NCBI RefSeq assembly: GCF_002119525.1
Contig: NZ_CP017916.1
Location: 2,976,001-3,040,000 of the forward strand
Length of the DNA: 64,000 nt
Direction: 5' to 3'
Source of the DNA: Vibrio syngnathi
GTDB lineage: Bacteria; Pseudomonadota; Gammaproteobacteria; Enterobacterales; Vibrionaceae
Positions within the stretch are counted from its first letter, which is position 1. Each line of letters begins with the position of its first letter. Below, in pieces: positions 21,135-31,763 of the stretch. The translations under genes were made by a program, and so were the position numbers. The notes under the pieces were generated by a model, which was not told where the DNA came from, made no database searches, and worked only from the letters and a program-made list of their open reading frames with translations.

Positions 21135-23360
21135 CTAAGCCATAAAAACAGCGATGGTTGCAGAAAAGTCGATAGGATTAACAAATTCGGGATCATCTAA
21201 TGGAAGTAGACCATGCCAAAGTTGCTCAAGTTCCCCAACTAGTTGAACCGCTTCAGATAAAGTGTAGTCGTTTTTTACTTGTGCTGTCTGAATCCCGATC
21301 CAGTTAACCAGTAATGGTAACGTATCGCTAGAAAAGCTATGACCTTGAGTTTCCGAAGCCTGAGCGTTTATTGAAGCCGCGTACGATAACAGATCTGGGA
21401 TCAAAATTTGTAAGTTTTGCTGCCTCAAAGGAGAAGGCACTCCCATCACCATTATCGCTTCGTTATTCCTAGCTTTAAGCTCAATACCAAGTAATGCCAG
21501 TGTTTGGCTCAACGCCTTAGCGACCTCAACCAGTTCACTACCTAACTTGATGGATAAAGGCACCAGTAATGGTTGGCTCTTTAACGCGCCATCACGCGTA
21601 TCAAGCTGACCAACAACACGTAATAACTCAGCCTTAGCCAAAGAAACCAACACGCAGCCGTTCTTATTGCCCATCACTAGGTACTGACGTTCCACAATCG
21701 AGACCGCTTTGCCCAAGTCCGTCACAGGAGCTCTTGGTTTTGAATGAACTAGATTCTGTTGAGCCGGCTTAGCTTCTTTATTTGCTATGTTGTCTATATT
21801 TTCTAAGTTGTCTCTGGTTTCTACTGATGCCACATGCTCTTGAGGCGATGATGGAGCTACAACTTGTTCATCAAAATCTGGCGTTTTCAGAAGCTCTTTG
21901 TAGGCTTTCACTTCACGCTTAGAGGGCGCTGGTTCACCATGATGTTGGTTTGGCTCTTTCTCTTTTTTAGGTTCAGGTCGGGACTCGATCCACTCTTGGC
22001 GAGGCGAACCGGTAAAACTGGTTTCATGAGCCGACGAACCTATGTTAGATGACGAACCTCGGCTAGACGATGAGCCATAATGTTGTCCACCATCACTAAC
22101 GCTGTGTTGAGATTGATCATAAGCACGCTCAGACTCTGCTTTTCTTGGATAGGCTGGCGTTTGCTCAATAGCATGTCGCGCCCTTTCAGATGGAGGGCTT
22201 TGATCAGATTCTGAGGTTTGATCCGAATAAGCAGGGACAGCGCTTTCTTGCGTTGGGTAACTCGTCGCATCACTAGATTTAGGAATTGCATTACCTTGCT
22301 GATAATTCGTTGCTTCTGATTGATGAAACGCAGACTGCTTGATCGGTGCTGCATCGATTTGTTTGCTTTGGGCTAAGCCATCACTCAACGCTTGGTAGAT
22401 AAAGTCGTGTACAAGGCGGGCTTGATGAAAACGCACTTCATGTTTGGCTGGATGAACATTCACGTCCACCTGATGTGGGTCTAGCTCAATGAACAACACA
22501 TACGTCGCGAATTGGTCAGGGCGCAGGCTAGTCTCATAGCTTTGGCGAATCGCATGATTGATCAGCTTATCTCGCATCATACGACCATTCACATAACAGT
22601 ATTGAAGATCGCTTTGCTGCCTTGCTCCTTCAGGCGTGGTGATCCAGCCATGAAGTTTTAAGCCTTGATGCTCAAGTTCGATCTTAAGCATATGGCGAAC
22701 AAAAGGATTGCCACATACCGCTGCGATGCGCTTTTCGGCTTGAACTTGTGTTTTTGCAGCGCGGTACTGACGAATCATTTTACCGTTATGACGAAGGTTA
22801 ATCGTCACATCAAAACGACTCAATGCAATGCGTTTAAGCAACTCATCGATATGCGTGAATTCGGTTTTCTCTGTGCGTAAGAATTTACGTCGTGCCGGAG
22901 TATTGAAAAACAGATCCAATACCTCAACCGAGGTGCCAATGGGATGCGCTGCTGGCTGCAGTTTTACCTGCATATCACGACCTTCACTGTGCGCTGCCCA
23001 AGCTTGATCCTGAGTCGTAGGCCGTGAAGTCATAGTTAGACGCGCAACAGAGCTAATACTCGCCAGTGCTTCACCTCGGAAACCTAGGCTGACGATCGCT
23101 TCAAGGTCATCAAGAGTATGAATTTTAGAGGTAGCATGACGGCTTAATGCCAAGGCTAGCTCATCTTTAACAATGCCCTTGCCGTTGTCACGAACGCGGA
23201 TCATCTTAGCGCCACCTTTCTCGATATCAATATCGATACGTGTCGCACCAGAATCCAAACTGTTCTCAACCAACTCTTTCACAACCGAAGCAGGTCTTTC
23301 TACCACTTCGCCCGCTGCAATTTGGTTAGCTAACCGAGCTGGCAGTATTTTGATCGTCAT
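21135..23360 (-). CDS. mutL: DNA mismatch repair protein MutL
   Basis: MutL couples MutS mismatch recognition to MutH nicking. The GHKL ATPase domain (about 1-330) shows [27 protein letters not shown], and [16 protein letters not shown]. The C-terminal dimerisation domain starts near 560. The linker of some 220 residues is Ser/Gln/Glu-rich low-complexity sequence, making the protein 741 residues against 615 in E. coli. No DQHAxxE-type endonuclease motif is present, as expected for a MutH-using gammaproteobacterium. Confidence 0.96.
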   Translation of the reverse strand: MTIKILPARLANQIAAGEVVERPASVVKELVENSLDSGATRIDIDIEKGGAKMIRVRDNGKGIVKDELALALSRHATSKIHTLDDLEAIVSLGFRGEALASISSVARLTMTSRPTTQDQAWAAHSEGRDMQVKLQPAAHPIGTSVEVLDLFFNTPARRKFLRTEKTEFTHIDELLKRIALSRFDVTINLRHNGKMIRQYRAAKTQVQAEKRIAAVCGNPFVRHMLKIELEHQGLKLHGWITTPEGARQQSDLQYCYVNGRMMRDKLINHAIRQSYETSLRPDQFATYVLFIELDPHQVDVNVHPAKHEVRFHQARLVHDFIYQALSDGLAQSKQIDAAPIKQSAFHQSEATNYQQGNAIPKSSDATSYPTQESAVPAYSDQTSESDQSPPSERARHAIEQTPAYPRKAESERAYDQSQHSVSDGGQHYGSSSSRGSSSNIGSSAHETSFTGSPRQEWIESRPEPKKEKEPNQHHGEPAPSKREVKAYKELLKTPDFDEQVVAPSSPQEHVASVETRDNLENIDNIANKEAKPAQQNLVHSKPRAPVTDLGKAVSIVERQYLVMGNKNGCVLVSLAKAELLRVVGQLDTRDGALKSQPLLVPLSIKLGSELVEVAKALSQTLALLGIELKARNNEAIMVMGVPSPLRQQNLQILIPDLLSYAASINAQASETQGHSFSSDTLPLLVNWIGIQTAQVKNDYTLSEAVQLVGELEQLWHGLLPLDDPEFVNPIDFSATIAVFMA

Positions 23361-23449
23361 ATGTATAGCTACCTTACTGCCATTTATAGAAGCACTTCTC
23401 GCGTTTGAGATTGCTTCTATGTTCTAAACATTACTTCAACACTAGCCAA

Positions 23450-25165
23450 CTATTTGTGCGGAATAATCAGCACTTGGCCAATGGCCAACTCATCGGAACG
23501 TAGTTTGTTTGCTTGACGAATACTGTTGACGCTCACGCCATATTTCGAAGCAATCTTGCCAAGATAATCGCCTCTTGCAACTTTATGTTTACGTAGAGGT
23601 ATATCTTTTACTTCAACCGTAATACGTAACTTTTGACCTACTCTCACGGTTTCTGATTTCAAGTGGTTCTCACGTTTAATGCTTGCTACCGACACTTTGT
23701 AACGGCTAGCGATTTTGCCTAAGTACTCTCCAGACTTAACCGTGTGTGTCACCGTTTTACGGCTTGTTGTGGTCGCCGCTTGTGAACCCGAGCTTGGGAT
23801 TTTTAGAGTTTGCCCTACCGCTAAGCTCGTCGACTTCAAACCATTCAACTTCACTATTGCTTGTGTAGACGTGCCGTACTTCTTCGCAATCACAGACAAT
23901 GATTCACCACGCTGTACTTTGTGCTGACTGGTAGAGTTAGAAGCTGCCGCCGCGTTAGAAATAATAATCCCTTCTGGTGGATTCGCTTTCAAATATTTAA
24001 CGACCGCTTTGGTCACAGCTCGCGCAAGTTTGTCTTGATGCGAACGTTGGAAAAGAAGCTTCTCTTCGGTCGGGTTCGAAATAAAGCCTGTTTCTACAAG
24101 TACCGATGGAATTTGTGGTGAACGTAACACTGCCAAACTGGTGTTAATCGGCTTACTGTTATGCAGTTTTGCGACCTTACCCATTTCAGAGAGAATGGTC
24201 GTTGCCAGTTTATAGCCCTCTTTTTGAGAGTGGCTAAACTGCAAATCAAGCAAGGTTTGGTTGACGTTTTTATCGGCGATATTGCCAGTAAACGCAGCAC
24301 CACTGCCGCCCAGCAATTCTGACTGTTTCTCTTTGTTCTCAATCCAACGGGAAATCTCAGTATTTGCTCGTCGAGTATTCAACACGAACACCGAACCACC
24401 TCTTGGTTGAGGCGTCGTAAAGGCATCGGCGTGAATGGAGATCAAGAGGTGTGCTTCGTTCTCACGAGCAATTGCAACACGTCTGTTCAGGTTTACAAAG
24501 TAATCAGCATTACGTGTTAAACGCGTTTTGATTCCCGGAACTGCATTCAACTGCGCGGCGATCTTTTTCGAAATACTAAGAGTCGCATTCTTCTCATATT
24601 TACGAGATGGGCCAATGGAACCAGGATCTTCACCACCGTGACCAGGGTCAATCACAATCAGAACATCGCGCTGACGCTTAACTTGATTGAGGTTCTTACT
24701 CACTGTTGGCTTACTCGGCGTTGATGTTGCTTTGCCTTTACTTGCCGCACCGTGAGGTAAGTCGATCACCAAGCGATGTCCGTACTGACCACCAGGAGTT
24801 GGACTGAGTTTAAACAACTCTGCTTTAGAGGACTTCTTTAACTCAAAAACCAAGCGATAGGTGTTTTTGTCTGGCGGTGAGCTCTTACGAATCTTAGATA
24901 GAACAGGGCTGTCTTTCACCACGACCGGTAACTTGGTTGCAAGGTTGGTCTTTTTTAAATCAACAACCAAGCGACTCGGGCTACTCAGGGTGAAATAGCT
25001 GAAATCCGCTTCTGATTTTAAATCGATTACCACACGAGTTTCTTCTGGAGAAGGCCAGACCCTTAAACTCTTTAGTGAGTTTGCAGAAACAAGTGAAGAA
25101 AACAGTATAGAAAAAACAGCAGCCATCATGGCTACTGCTGAAATAAGGCGTCTAGAAATCAACAT
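23450..25165 (-). CDS. amiB: N-acetylmuramoyl-L-alanine amidase AmiB with three LysM domains
   Basis: AmiB cleaves septal peptidoglycan under control of an activator such as NlpD or EnvC. In order: a signal peptide (1-28), AMIN domain ([18 protein letters not shown], about 31-48 onward), zinc amidase_3 domain beginning [16 protein letters not shown] (about 171-186) with HADAF and [11 protein letters not shown] motifs, then three LysM repeats, each starting HKV or HTV (about 417, 476 and 524). E. coli AmiB lacks LysM. The start overlaps the tsaE stop by 7 bp. Confidence 0.95.
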   Translation of the reverse strand: MLISRRLISAVAMMAAVFSILFSSLVSANSLKSLRVWPSPEETRVVIDLKSEADFSYFTLSSPSRLVVDLKKTNLATKLPVVVKDSPVLSKIRKSSPPDKNTYRLVFELKKSSKAELFKLSPTPGGQYGHRLVIDLPHGAASKGKATSTPSKPTVSKNLNQVKRQRDVLIVIDPGHGGEDPGSIGPSRKYEKNATLSISKKIAAQLNAVPGIKTRLTRNADYFVNLNRRVAIARENEAHLLISIHADAFTTPQPRGGSVFVLNTRRANTEISRWIENKEKQSELLGGSGAAFTGNIADKNVNQTLLDLQFSHSQKEGYKLATTILSEMGKVAKLHNSKPINTSLAVLRSPQIPSVLVETGFISNPTEEKLLFQRSHQDKLARAVTKAVVKYLKANPPEGIIISNAAAASNSTSQHKVQRGESLSVIAKKYGTSTQAIVKLNGLKSTSLAVGQTLKIPSSGSQAATTTSRKTVTHTVKSGEYLGKIASRYKVSVASIKRENHLKSETVRVGQKLRITVEVKDIPLRKHKVARGDYLGKIASKYGVSVNSIRQANKLRSDELAIGQVLIIPHK

Positions 25166-25623
25166 AACTCCAACTGACTAAGTAAGCGCTGTCCGTATTC
25201 ACTGTTAGCGGTTAAAGAAACAATGCGGTGATCGTCTTGGTAACGGATATCAATGTCCAAATCTGCTTCTGGTAGCATTCCATAACCTTTCTCAGGCCAT
25301 TCAACCAAACAGATAGCATCTGGTGTGAAGTAGTCACGAATCCCCATAAACTCTAATTCTTCAGGATCGGCTAGGCGATAAAGATCAAAATGGTACACCT
25401 GCCAATCGGCAAGTTGATAAGGTTCAACTAGAGTATACGTTGGGCTCTTTACATTTCCTTGATGGCCAAGTGCTTTTACAAAACCACGACTGAAGGTCGT
25501 TTTACCTGCGCCAAGATCACCATGCAGATAAATCGTTGTCTGCTGTGAGCAAAGATTAGAAAGCTCCGTTCCTAATTGAATCGTTGCTTGTTCATCTTTC
25601 AAAGTAAATTGTTTAGTGCTCAT
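25159..25623 (-). CDS. tsaE: tRNA threonylcarbamoyladenosine biosynthesis ATPase TsaE
   Basis: TsaE supports t6A37 formation with TsaB and TsaD. The 154-residue form starting [14 protein letters not shown] at 25623 matches family length; the open frame extends 28 codons further up without similarity. Walker A is [13 protein letters not shown] (about 36-48), then [18 protein letters not shown] and the LVEWPEKG motif. It is the first gene of the superoperon seen here and diverges from queG. E. coli has nnr in front of tsaE; it is not present at this position. Confidence 0.95.
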   Translation of the reverse strand: MSTKQFTLKDEQATIQLGTELSNLCSQQTTIYLHGDLGAGKTTFSRGFVKALGHQGNVKSPTYTLVEPYQLADWQVYHFDLYRLADPEELEFMGIRDYFTPDAICLVEWPEKGYGMLPEADLDIDIRYQDDHRIVSLTANSEYGQRLLSQLELC

Positions 25624-25870
25624 GAATACGTTCTCTAAAAATCGATCGTTGACTATATAAAAATCAAAAGAACAAGAATAGTAAACCGTGATGCTTTTGG
25701 GAGACAAGCACTCAAGTGTAAGTTCTATGAAAAATACTGATCAAAACACGTCTGTTCTGGTCAATACCACTGAGATCCGTTAAGATCCGCCCCCATTTTT
25801 GCCGAACCTAATTTTAATTAGCCTTATCTCTAATTGTAAAACAGAGAAAATAAGAATTAAGAATCAAGCC

Positions 25871-27049
25871 ATGAATCTAGACCATCTTGCTGAAAAAATT
25901 AAAATCTGGGGAAAAGAGCTAGGCTTTCAAAAAGTTGGCATCTGCGATGTTGACTTAAGTGAACACGAAGCCCCTCTTCAAGCATGGCTAGATGCTGGCA
26001 ACCACGGCGAAATGGATTGGATGGCTCGACATGGGATGATGCGTGCACGTCCTGATGAACTTCACCCAGGCACCATTCGAGTGATCAGCGCTCGAATGAA
26101 TTACCTACCACCAGAAGCTCAGTTCGCCTCTAACCTAAGCGATACCACTCAAGGCTACATCAGCCGTTATTCTTTAGGCCGCGACTATCACAAATTGTTC
26201 CGTAACCAGTTGAAAAAGCTGGGACAAAGAATTGAAAAAGAAGTCGAAGGTTTAGATTCACGCCCTTTCGTCGATTCAGCGCCGATTTTGGAACGACCGC
26301 TCGCTCAAAAAGCAGGGTTGGGCTGGACAGGTAAACACTCATTAATTCTTGATAAAGACGCTGGCTCTTGGTTCTTCCTAGGAGAATTGTTAGTTAACAT
26401 TCCTCTTCCAACAGATGAACCCAGTGTCGATGAGTGCGGCAAATGCACCGCATGTATCACCTCTTGTCCAACTGGCGCCATTATTGCTGATGGCGTAGTG
26501 GATGCTCGAAAATGTATCTCGTACTTAACCATTGAATATGATGGTGTGATCCCGGAAGAGTTTAGAGACGCAATTGGTAATCGTATTTACGGTTGCGATG
26601 ACTGTCAGTTAGTTTGCCCGTGGAACCGCCATGCCGAAATCACTGAGCAAACAGACTTCCACCGCAGAGAAGACTTCCGAGAGGCAGACCTAGTTTCACT
26701 TTCAAGTTGGGATGAAGCTACCTTCCTAAAGAAGATGGAAGGCTCAGCGATAAGACGTATCGGACACACCCAGTGGTTACGCAATATATTTGTTGCTATG
26801 GGCAACGCGCCATTTCAACAACGCATTGTTGAAACACTGGAATCTCATCGTGGCAACAACGAAATGCTGGATGTGCATATTGAGTGGGCTTTAAATAAAC
26901 AACTACAACAGTTACCCAATGCTAGCAGCATGCAAGAAGATAGCTCTACGCAGAAAAATAGCTGTGTGCAAAAAAATAGCAGCAAAATCCTCACCAAAAA
27001 GCACAGGCTAATACGCATCGTTGAGAAAGGGCTACCAAGAGACGCCTAG
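25871..27049 (+). CDS. queG: Epoxyqueuosine reductase
   Basis: QueG reduces epoxyqueuosine to queuosine in tRNA, using a cobalamin and two [4Fe-4S] clusters. The 392-residue form from the ATG at 25871 begins MNLDHLAEKIKIWGKELGFQ. Cluster motifs are CGKCTACITSCPTGAI (about 188-203) and CDDCQLVCPWN (about 243-253). The C-terminal tail after about 350 is a Ser/Gln/Lys-rich low-complexity stretch with three imperfect QKNSS units, not usual for the family. The ribosome-binding site is weak. The gene diverges from tsaE. Confidence 0.94.
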   Translation: MNLDHLAEKIKIWGKELGFQKVGICDVDLSEHEAPLQAWLDAGNHGEMDWMARHGMMRARPDELHPGTIRVISARMNYLPPEAQFASNLSDTTQGYISRYSLGRDYHKLFRNQLKKLGQRIEKEVEGLDSRPFVDSAPILERPLAQKAGLGWTGKHSLILDKDAGSWFFLGELLVNIPLPTDEPSVDECGKCTACITSCPTGAIIADGVVDARKCISYLTIEYDGVIPEEFRDAIGNRIYGCDDCQLVCPWNRHAEITEQTDFHRREDFREADLVSLSSWDEATFLKKMEGSAIRRIGHTQWLRNIFVAMGNAPFQQRIVETLESHRGNNEMLDVHIEWALNKQLQQLPNASSMQEDSSTQKNSCVQKNSSKILTKKHRLIRIVEKGLPRDA

Positions 27050-27241
27050 CCCCTTATCCATCAACGATTGGTAGGCTAATCCACACCAACAACCCACCAT
27101 ACAACACAACTCGTTGCACATAATTCTCGAACAATGTTTGACCTTGTTCTCAATTCTGACAATGTGGAAAAAATTCAGAACTCTCGTAAACTTCCGACAC
27201 CCTCGCAAAGTTAAACACAGTACCGATAAATGATTAAGATC

Positions 27242-27313
27242 AAAAAACAACAAGTTAACGATCTTTTATCAAATTCAGGATAATCATTCAACTTGATAAA
27301 AAACAACAAGTTA
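27242..27313. repeat. 16-bp direct repeat, 56-bp spacing
   Basis: AAAAAACAACAAGTTA occurs at 27242-27257 and again at 27298-27313, each followed within one base by CGATC. The identical sequence and conserved flank suggest a duplicated protein-binding site. Confidence 0.7.
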
Positions 27314-27405
27314 CGATCGCCACAATTCAGCTAATATATTGAAAACAAGAAAGATCTTTTAGGGATATGTAAAGAATTGAGACTGAAATAACTTTATCAA
27401 CCAAG

Positions 27406-27433
27406 TTGTCCACATCTAGTATTTTGTGGATAA
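27406..27433. promoter_or_regulatory. Pair of inverted DnaA-box matches
   Basis: TTGTCCACA (27406-27414) differs from the TTATCCACA consensus by one base. TGTGGATAA (27425-27433) is a perfect box on the other strand. They are 10 bp apart and face each other. Real DnaA binding is inference. Confidence 0.5.
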
Positions 27434-27522
27434 GTCTGTTTATAGATATGAAAAACCTCAAGTATCTGCTTCAGAGACCTGATGTTTACTAGCATTCCAG
27501 TTGCTAAGAAATATTTAAGACA

Positions 27523-27549
27523 AAAAAATATCCACCATGATGGAGGATT
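27523..27549 (-). terminator. Probable terminator of the tRNA operon
   Basis: On the minus strand an ATCCTCCAT/ATGGTGGAT stem with one mismatch is followed by ATTTTTTTG. It lies about 130 nt after the last tRNA gene. Confidence 0.6.
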
Positions 27550-27681
27550 ATTTGCTTTTTGGGGGAATTATGCTTCGCAGCATTAAAGAAAGAGCGTGAC
27601 CCTTAAGGTCGTCTTTAAACTCTGTGATCTAAAGAAAAACACGGTGGTTTAAAGAGTCTTAATAGCTTTTTAGAAGAAAGC

Positions 27682-27757
27682 TGGAGCGATACATCGGGTT
27701 CGAACCGATGACCTCAACCTTGGCAAGGTTGCGCTCTACCAACTGAGCTAGTATCGC
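27682..27757 (-). tRNA. tRNA-Gly(GCC), copy 1 (last in operon)
   Basis: A 76-nt cloverleaf: acceptor GCGATAC/GTATCGC, discriminator U and encoded CCA. The anticodon loop TTGCCAA gives GCC. The sequence is identical to the seven other Gly copies. It is the most promoter-distal gene. Confidence 0.97.
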
Positions 27758-27813
27758 ATTAGTTAATCGCTGCTCTTACTACCTTGGGCAACAGATAGCG
27801 CTTAACTGTAATG

Positions 27814-27890
<77 letters not shown>

Positions 27891-27941
27891 TCCGGATGCA
27901 TTATTTGAGTTAATGACTCTGTTCTCTAAAAAGAGAGAATT

Positions 27942-28017
27942 TGGAGCGATACATCGGGTTCGAACCGATGACCTCAACCTTGGCAAGGTTGCGCTCTACC
28001 AACTGAGCTAGTATCGC
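27942..28017 (-). tRNA. tRNA-Gly(GCC), copy 2
   Basis: Same 76-nt sequence as the first Gly copy, with anticodon GCC and encoded CCA. Its 5' flank (upstream on the minus strand) shares the CGATA-CTTAGC spacer with copies 4 and 5. Confidence 0.97.
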
Positions 28018-28076
28018 ATAAGCTAACCGTTCATCTTTTCTGCTACAAAGCATCAAATCAACGTTCAACTGTAATG

Positions 28077-28153
<77 letters not shown>

Positions 28154-28256
28154 TCCGGATGTTTCTCTTTTCGCATCATTACCGTTTAAGACAATGAGAC
28201 TAAACCATTTTCAATCTGAGTACTTTCTCTAGGAGATGACTTCTAAGAACTGAATT

Positions 28257-28332
28257 TGGAGCGATACATCGGGTTCGAACCGATGACCTCAACCTTGGCA
28301 AGGTTGCGCTCTACCAACTGAGCTAGTATCGC
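28257..28332 (-). tRNA. tRNA-Gly(GCC), copy 3
   Basis: 76 nt, anticodon GCC, discriminator U, encoded CCA. Its 3' spacer, with TTCTAAGAA-like sequence, resembles that of copy 7. Confidence 0.97.
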
Positions 28333-28390
28333 ATAAGCTAACCGTTCATTTTTCTACTAAGAAGCATCAAATCAACGTTCAGCTGTAATG

Positions 28391-28467
<77 letters not shown>

Positions 28468-28518
28468 TCCGGATGCATTATTTAAGTTAATGACTCTGTT
28501 CTCTAAAAAGAGAGAATT

Positions 28519-28594
28519 TGGAGCGATACATCGGGTTCGAACCGATGACCTCAACCTTGGCAAGGTTGCGCTCTACCAACTGAGCTAGTATCGC
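28519..28594 (-). tRNA. tRNA-Gly(GCC), copy 4
   Basis: 76 nt, anticodon GCC, encoded CCA. The spacer on its left is nearly identical to those left of copies 2 and 5, evidence of recent tandem duplication. Confidence 0.97.
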
Positions 28595-28653
28595 ATAAGC
28601 TAACCGTTTATCTTTTCTGCTACAAAGCATCAAATCAACGTTCAACTGTAATG

Positions 28654-28730
<77 letters not shown>

Positions 28731-28781
28731 TCCGGATGCATTATTTGAGTTAATGACTCTGTTCTCTAAAAAGAGAGAATT

Positions 28782-28857
28782 TGGAGCGATACATCGGGTT
28801 CGAACCGATGACCTCAACCTTGGCAAGGTTGCGCTCTACCAACTGAGCTAGTATCGC
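28782..28857 (-). tRNA. tRNA-Gly(GCC), copy 5
   Basis: 76 nt, anticodon GCC, encoded CCA; identical to the other Gly copies, with the same left spacer as copies 2 and 4. Confidence 0.97.
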
Positions 28858-28915
28858 ATAAGCTAACCGTTCATCTTTTCTGCTACAAAGCAGTGATCAA
28901 CGTGTAACTGTAATG

Positions 28916-28992
<77 letters not shown>

Positions 28993-29060
28993 TCCGGATG
29001 CATTGTTTAAGTACAATGAAACTTGACCATATTCTTCAGTGCAAAGCACGAGAGAGAATT

Positions 29061-29136
29061 TGGAGCGATACATCGGGTTCGAACCGATGACCTCAACCTT
29101 GGCAAGGTTGCGCTCTACCAACTGAGCTAGTATCGC
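29061..29136 (-). tRNA. tRNA-Gly(GCC), copy 6
   Basis: 76 nt, anticodon GCC, encoded CCA. Its left spacer, containing GTACAATGAAACTTGACC, is the same as that of copy 8. Confidence 0.97.
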
Positions 29137-29192
29137 ATTAGTTAATCGCTTCTCTTACTGCCTTGGGCAATAAATGGCGCCTAACTGTAATG

Positions 29193-29269
<77 letters not shown>

Positions 29270-29354
29270 TCCGGATGCATTGTTTAAGACAATGAGACTA
29301 AACCATTTTCATTCTGAGCACTTTCTCAAAGAGACAGCTTCTAAGAATAGAATT

Positions 29355-29430
29355 TGGAGCGATACATCGGGTTCGAACCGATGACCTCAACCTTGGCAAG
29401 GTTGCGCTCTACCAACTGAGCTAGTATCGC
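29355..29430 (-). tRNA. tRNA-Gly(GCC), copy 7
   Basis: 76 nt, anticodon GCC, encoded CCA; identical to the other Gly copies. Confidence 0.97.
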
Positions 29431-29486
29431 ATTAGTTAATCGCTGCTCTTACTGCCTTGGGCAATAAATGGCGCCTAACTGTAATG

Positions 29487-29563
<77 letters not shown>

Positions 29564-29631
29564 TCCGGATGCATTGTTTAAGTACAATGAAACTTGACCA
29601 TATTCTTCAGTGCAAAGCACGAGAGAGAATT

Positions 29632-29707
29632 TGGAGCGATACATCGGGTTCGAACCGATGACCTCAACCTTGGCAAGGTTGCGCTCTACCAACTGAGCTA
29701 GTATCGC
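29632..29707 (-). tRNA. tRNA-Gly(GCC), copy 8 (first in operon)
   Basis: 76 nt, anticodon GCC, encoded CCA. It is the first gene transcribed, 34 nt downstream of the -10 box. Confidence 0.97.
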
Positions 29708-29741
29708 AAACTGAAACGTCTTTCGCCGTTCAGGGCTGCGA

Positions 29742-29769
29742 ATTATAAGAGCATTTTTTTGTGATGCAA
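29742..29769 (-). promoter_or_regulatory. Promoter of the 15-tRNA operon
   Basis: On the minus strand there is a TTGCAT -35 (29764-29769), 16 bp, then a perfect TATAAT -10 (29742-29747) followed by a G+C-rich discriminator (TCGCAGCCC). This is the layout of growth-rate- and ppGpp-controlled stable-RNA promoters. An A/T-rich stretch lies further upstream. Confidence 0.75.
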
Positions 29770-29886
29770 GTCCTTAATGCAAAAATCAGCAAGTTTTTAC
29801 TCAACTGCTGTAAAAGCACACAGATTTGCAAAAAAAATAACTCTTATGTCCCTGAAAAGTTAGATAAACGTGAACATTTGATCCGA

Positions 29887-30432
29887 TTAGATGTTAATAA
29901 TCGTTTTTCGATAGTACTGCAGCTCAGCAATCGACTCTCGAATATCGTCTAATGCAAGGTGGCTTCCCGACTTAGAAAAACCATCTAACACTTCAGGTTT
30001 CCAACGGCGAGTCAGCTCTTTCAGGGTGCTAACATCAACATAGCGGTAGTGGAAGTACTCTTCCAGCTCTGGCATGTGCTTGTATAAAAAGCGGCGATCT
30101 TGGCCAATGCTGTTGCCACAAATGGGTGACTTACCTTTTGGTACCCATTTTTCAAGAAACTCAATCGTTTGTTGAATGGCATCTTGCTCTGAAACGGTAC
30201 TGTCTTGAATTCGTTTCACTAGGCCACTACCGGTGTGAGTCGTTGTGCACCACTCGTCCATCTTGTCCAATTCACTCTGAGGTTGGTGAATAGCCAAAAC
30301 AGGTCCTTCAGCCAGGATATTAAGCTCACTATCAGTAACGATAGTCGCAATTTCAATGATTTTATGAGTTTCAGGATCAAGTCCTGTCATCTCGAGATCA
30401 ACCCAAATAAGGTTCTGATCGCTAAAGGACAT
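29887..30432 (-). CDS. orn: Oligoribonuclease
   Basis: This DEDDh 3'-5' exoribonuclease finishes RNA decay and degrades pGpG from c-di-GMP turnover. The 181-residue protein has the first acidic motif [18 protein letters not shown] (about 8-25), the second in [13 protein letters not shown] (about 108-120), and the third with [11 protein letters not shown] (about 158-168). It diverges from rsgA with 150 bp between them. Confidence 0.97.
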   Translation of the reverse strand: MSFSDQNLIWVDLEMTGLDPETHKIIEIATIVTDSELNILAEGPVLAIHQPQSELDKMDEWCTTTHTGSGLVKRIQDSTVSEQDAIQQTIEFLEKWVPKGKSPICGNSIGQDRRFLYKHMPELEEYFHYRYVDVSTLKELTRRWKPEVLDGFSKSGSHLALDDIRESIAELQYYRKTIINI

Positions 30433-30582
30433 AAGGCGTCGCCTATTTGTTTATGTATAAAAGAGGTACTATACCCAAATAACTATACTCAAACTAGCTT
30501 TAGAGCCATCGAAATCATATGGCAGTAGCAACATCCAGTTTGAGTTCCCAATCATCAAGTTAGATGTGTTAAGTGAAAAATT

Positions 30583-31638
30583 GTGGCTAAAAAAAAGAAG
30601 TTAACCAAAGGTCAGGTACGTCGCGTACGTAGCAACCAGAACAAGCGACTCAAGAAAGAAGATTCTATCCAGTGGGATGAGAACATGCTTGGCGGAACAA
30701 AAAGCGGACTCGTGATTACGCGCTTTGGTCAACATGCCGATATCGAAGATCTTGAAACCAACGAAGTTCACCGTTGTAACTTACGTCGTAGTATCGAAAC
30801 GCTAGTTTCCGGAGACAAAGTAACTTGGCGCGCAGGGCTTGAGTCAATGGCTGGTATCTCAGGTGTTGTCGAAGCCGTTGAGCCAAGAACGTCAATGCTA
30901 ACTCGCCCTGACTACTATGATGGCCTAAAACCGGTTGCGGCAAACGTAGACCAAATGGTTATCGTTTCAGCAGTACTACCAGAGCTATCACTTAATATCA
31001 TCGACCGCTACTTGATCGCCTCTGAAACGGTGAATATTGCCCCTTTAGTTGTGCTCAATAAAGTCGACTTGCTGACAGAACAACAAATTAGCGAATACCG
31101 CGAAACACTGAAGATATACGAGAAAATCGGCTATAAAGTCATGTTCGTCAGTAAAGAGTCGGGGTACGGTATCAAAGAGTTGGAAGCTGAACTGAAAGAT
31201 CGTATCAACATTTTCGTTGGTCAATCTGGCGTAGGTAAATCCAGCGTAGTGAATGCACTGATGCCAACATTGGACATTGAAGAAGGTGCAGTTTCTGAAA
31301 ACTCAGGACTGGGTCAACACACCACCACAGCAGCGCGTTTGTATCACTTCCCTTCTGGTGGTGATCTTATCGACTCCCCAGGGGTACGTGAATTCGGCCT
31401 ATGGCATTTAGAACCCGATGAAGTCACAGATGCTTTCATTGAATTCAAGCCATACCTAGGTGGTTGTAAGTTCCGCGACTGTAAACACAATGACGACCCA
31501 GGATGTCTTCTGCGTGAAGCTGTAGAGGACGGGAAAATTAGCCGCTTACGTTTTGCTAGCTACCACCGCATTATTGAAACAATGGCTGACAACAAAGATA
31601 ACCGTCAGTACTCACGCAGCAAGAAAGCCGATCTCTAA
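30583..31638 (+). CDS. rsgA: Ribosome small-subunit biogenesis GTPase RsgA
   Basis: RsgA is a circularly permuted GTPase that checks late 30S maturation. The 351-residue protein starts at GTG with a basic tail ([22 protein letters not shown]), then an OB fold, VVLNKVDLL (G4, before G1), [14 protein letters not shown] (G1), DSPGVREFG (G3), and a C-terminal zinc knuckle, [14 protein letters not shown]. It lies 125 bp before psd, an arrangement shared with E. coli. Confidence 0.97.
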   Translation: MAKKKKLTKGQVRRVRSNQNKRLKKEDSIQWDENMLGGTKSGLVITRFGQHADIEDLETNEVHRCNLRRSIETLVSGDKVTWRAGLESMAGISGVVEAVEPRTSMLTRPDYYDGLKPVAANVDQMVIVSAVLPELSLNIIDRYLIASETVNIAPLVVLNKVDLLTEQQISEYRETLKIYEKIGYKVMFVSKESGYGIKELEAELKDRINIFVGQSGVGKSSVVNALMPTLDIEEGAVSENSGLGQHTTTAARLYHFPSGGDLIDSPGVREFGLWHLEPDEVTDAFIEFKPYLGGCKFRDCKHNDDPGCLLREAVEDGKISRLRFASYHRIIETMADNKDNRQYSRSKKADL

Positions 31639-31763
31639 TCGCGTTTTTGTGAACAAATGTGTGCATTTACTGACAATTGGCGCGAATTTAAGTAACATCT
31701 CGCGCCCTAAACCGTCATCGACAGATTTAATTGAAAAACAATTAGCATTGGAAAATTAATACA

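Larger units (their letters stand above)
27050..27681. other. AT-rich intergenic region between queG and the tRNA array
   Basis: This 632-bp gap has no credible ORF. Its left two thirds hold four GATC sites in about 120 bp, a 16-bp direct repeat (27242-27257 and 27298-27313), and two DnaA-box matches. The right third holds the probable tRNA-operon terminator (27523-27549) and a small ATGCT/AGCAT hairpin near 27570. The combination is origin-like but may be fortuitous. Confidence 0.5.

Noticed and set aside
27237..27433. The main chromosome replication origin
   Set aside because: The neighbours are queG and tRNAs, not mnmG or mioC as expected in Vibrio, and only two DnaA boxes are near consensus. 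Reported only as origin-like.
29761..29952. A 63-codon plus-strand frame next to orn
   Set aside because: It overlaps the tRNA promoter and the orn 3' end and has no family likeness.
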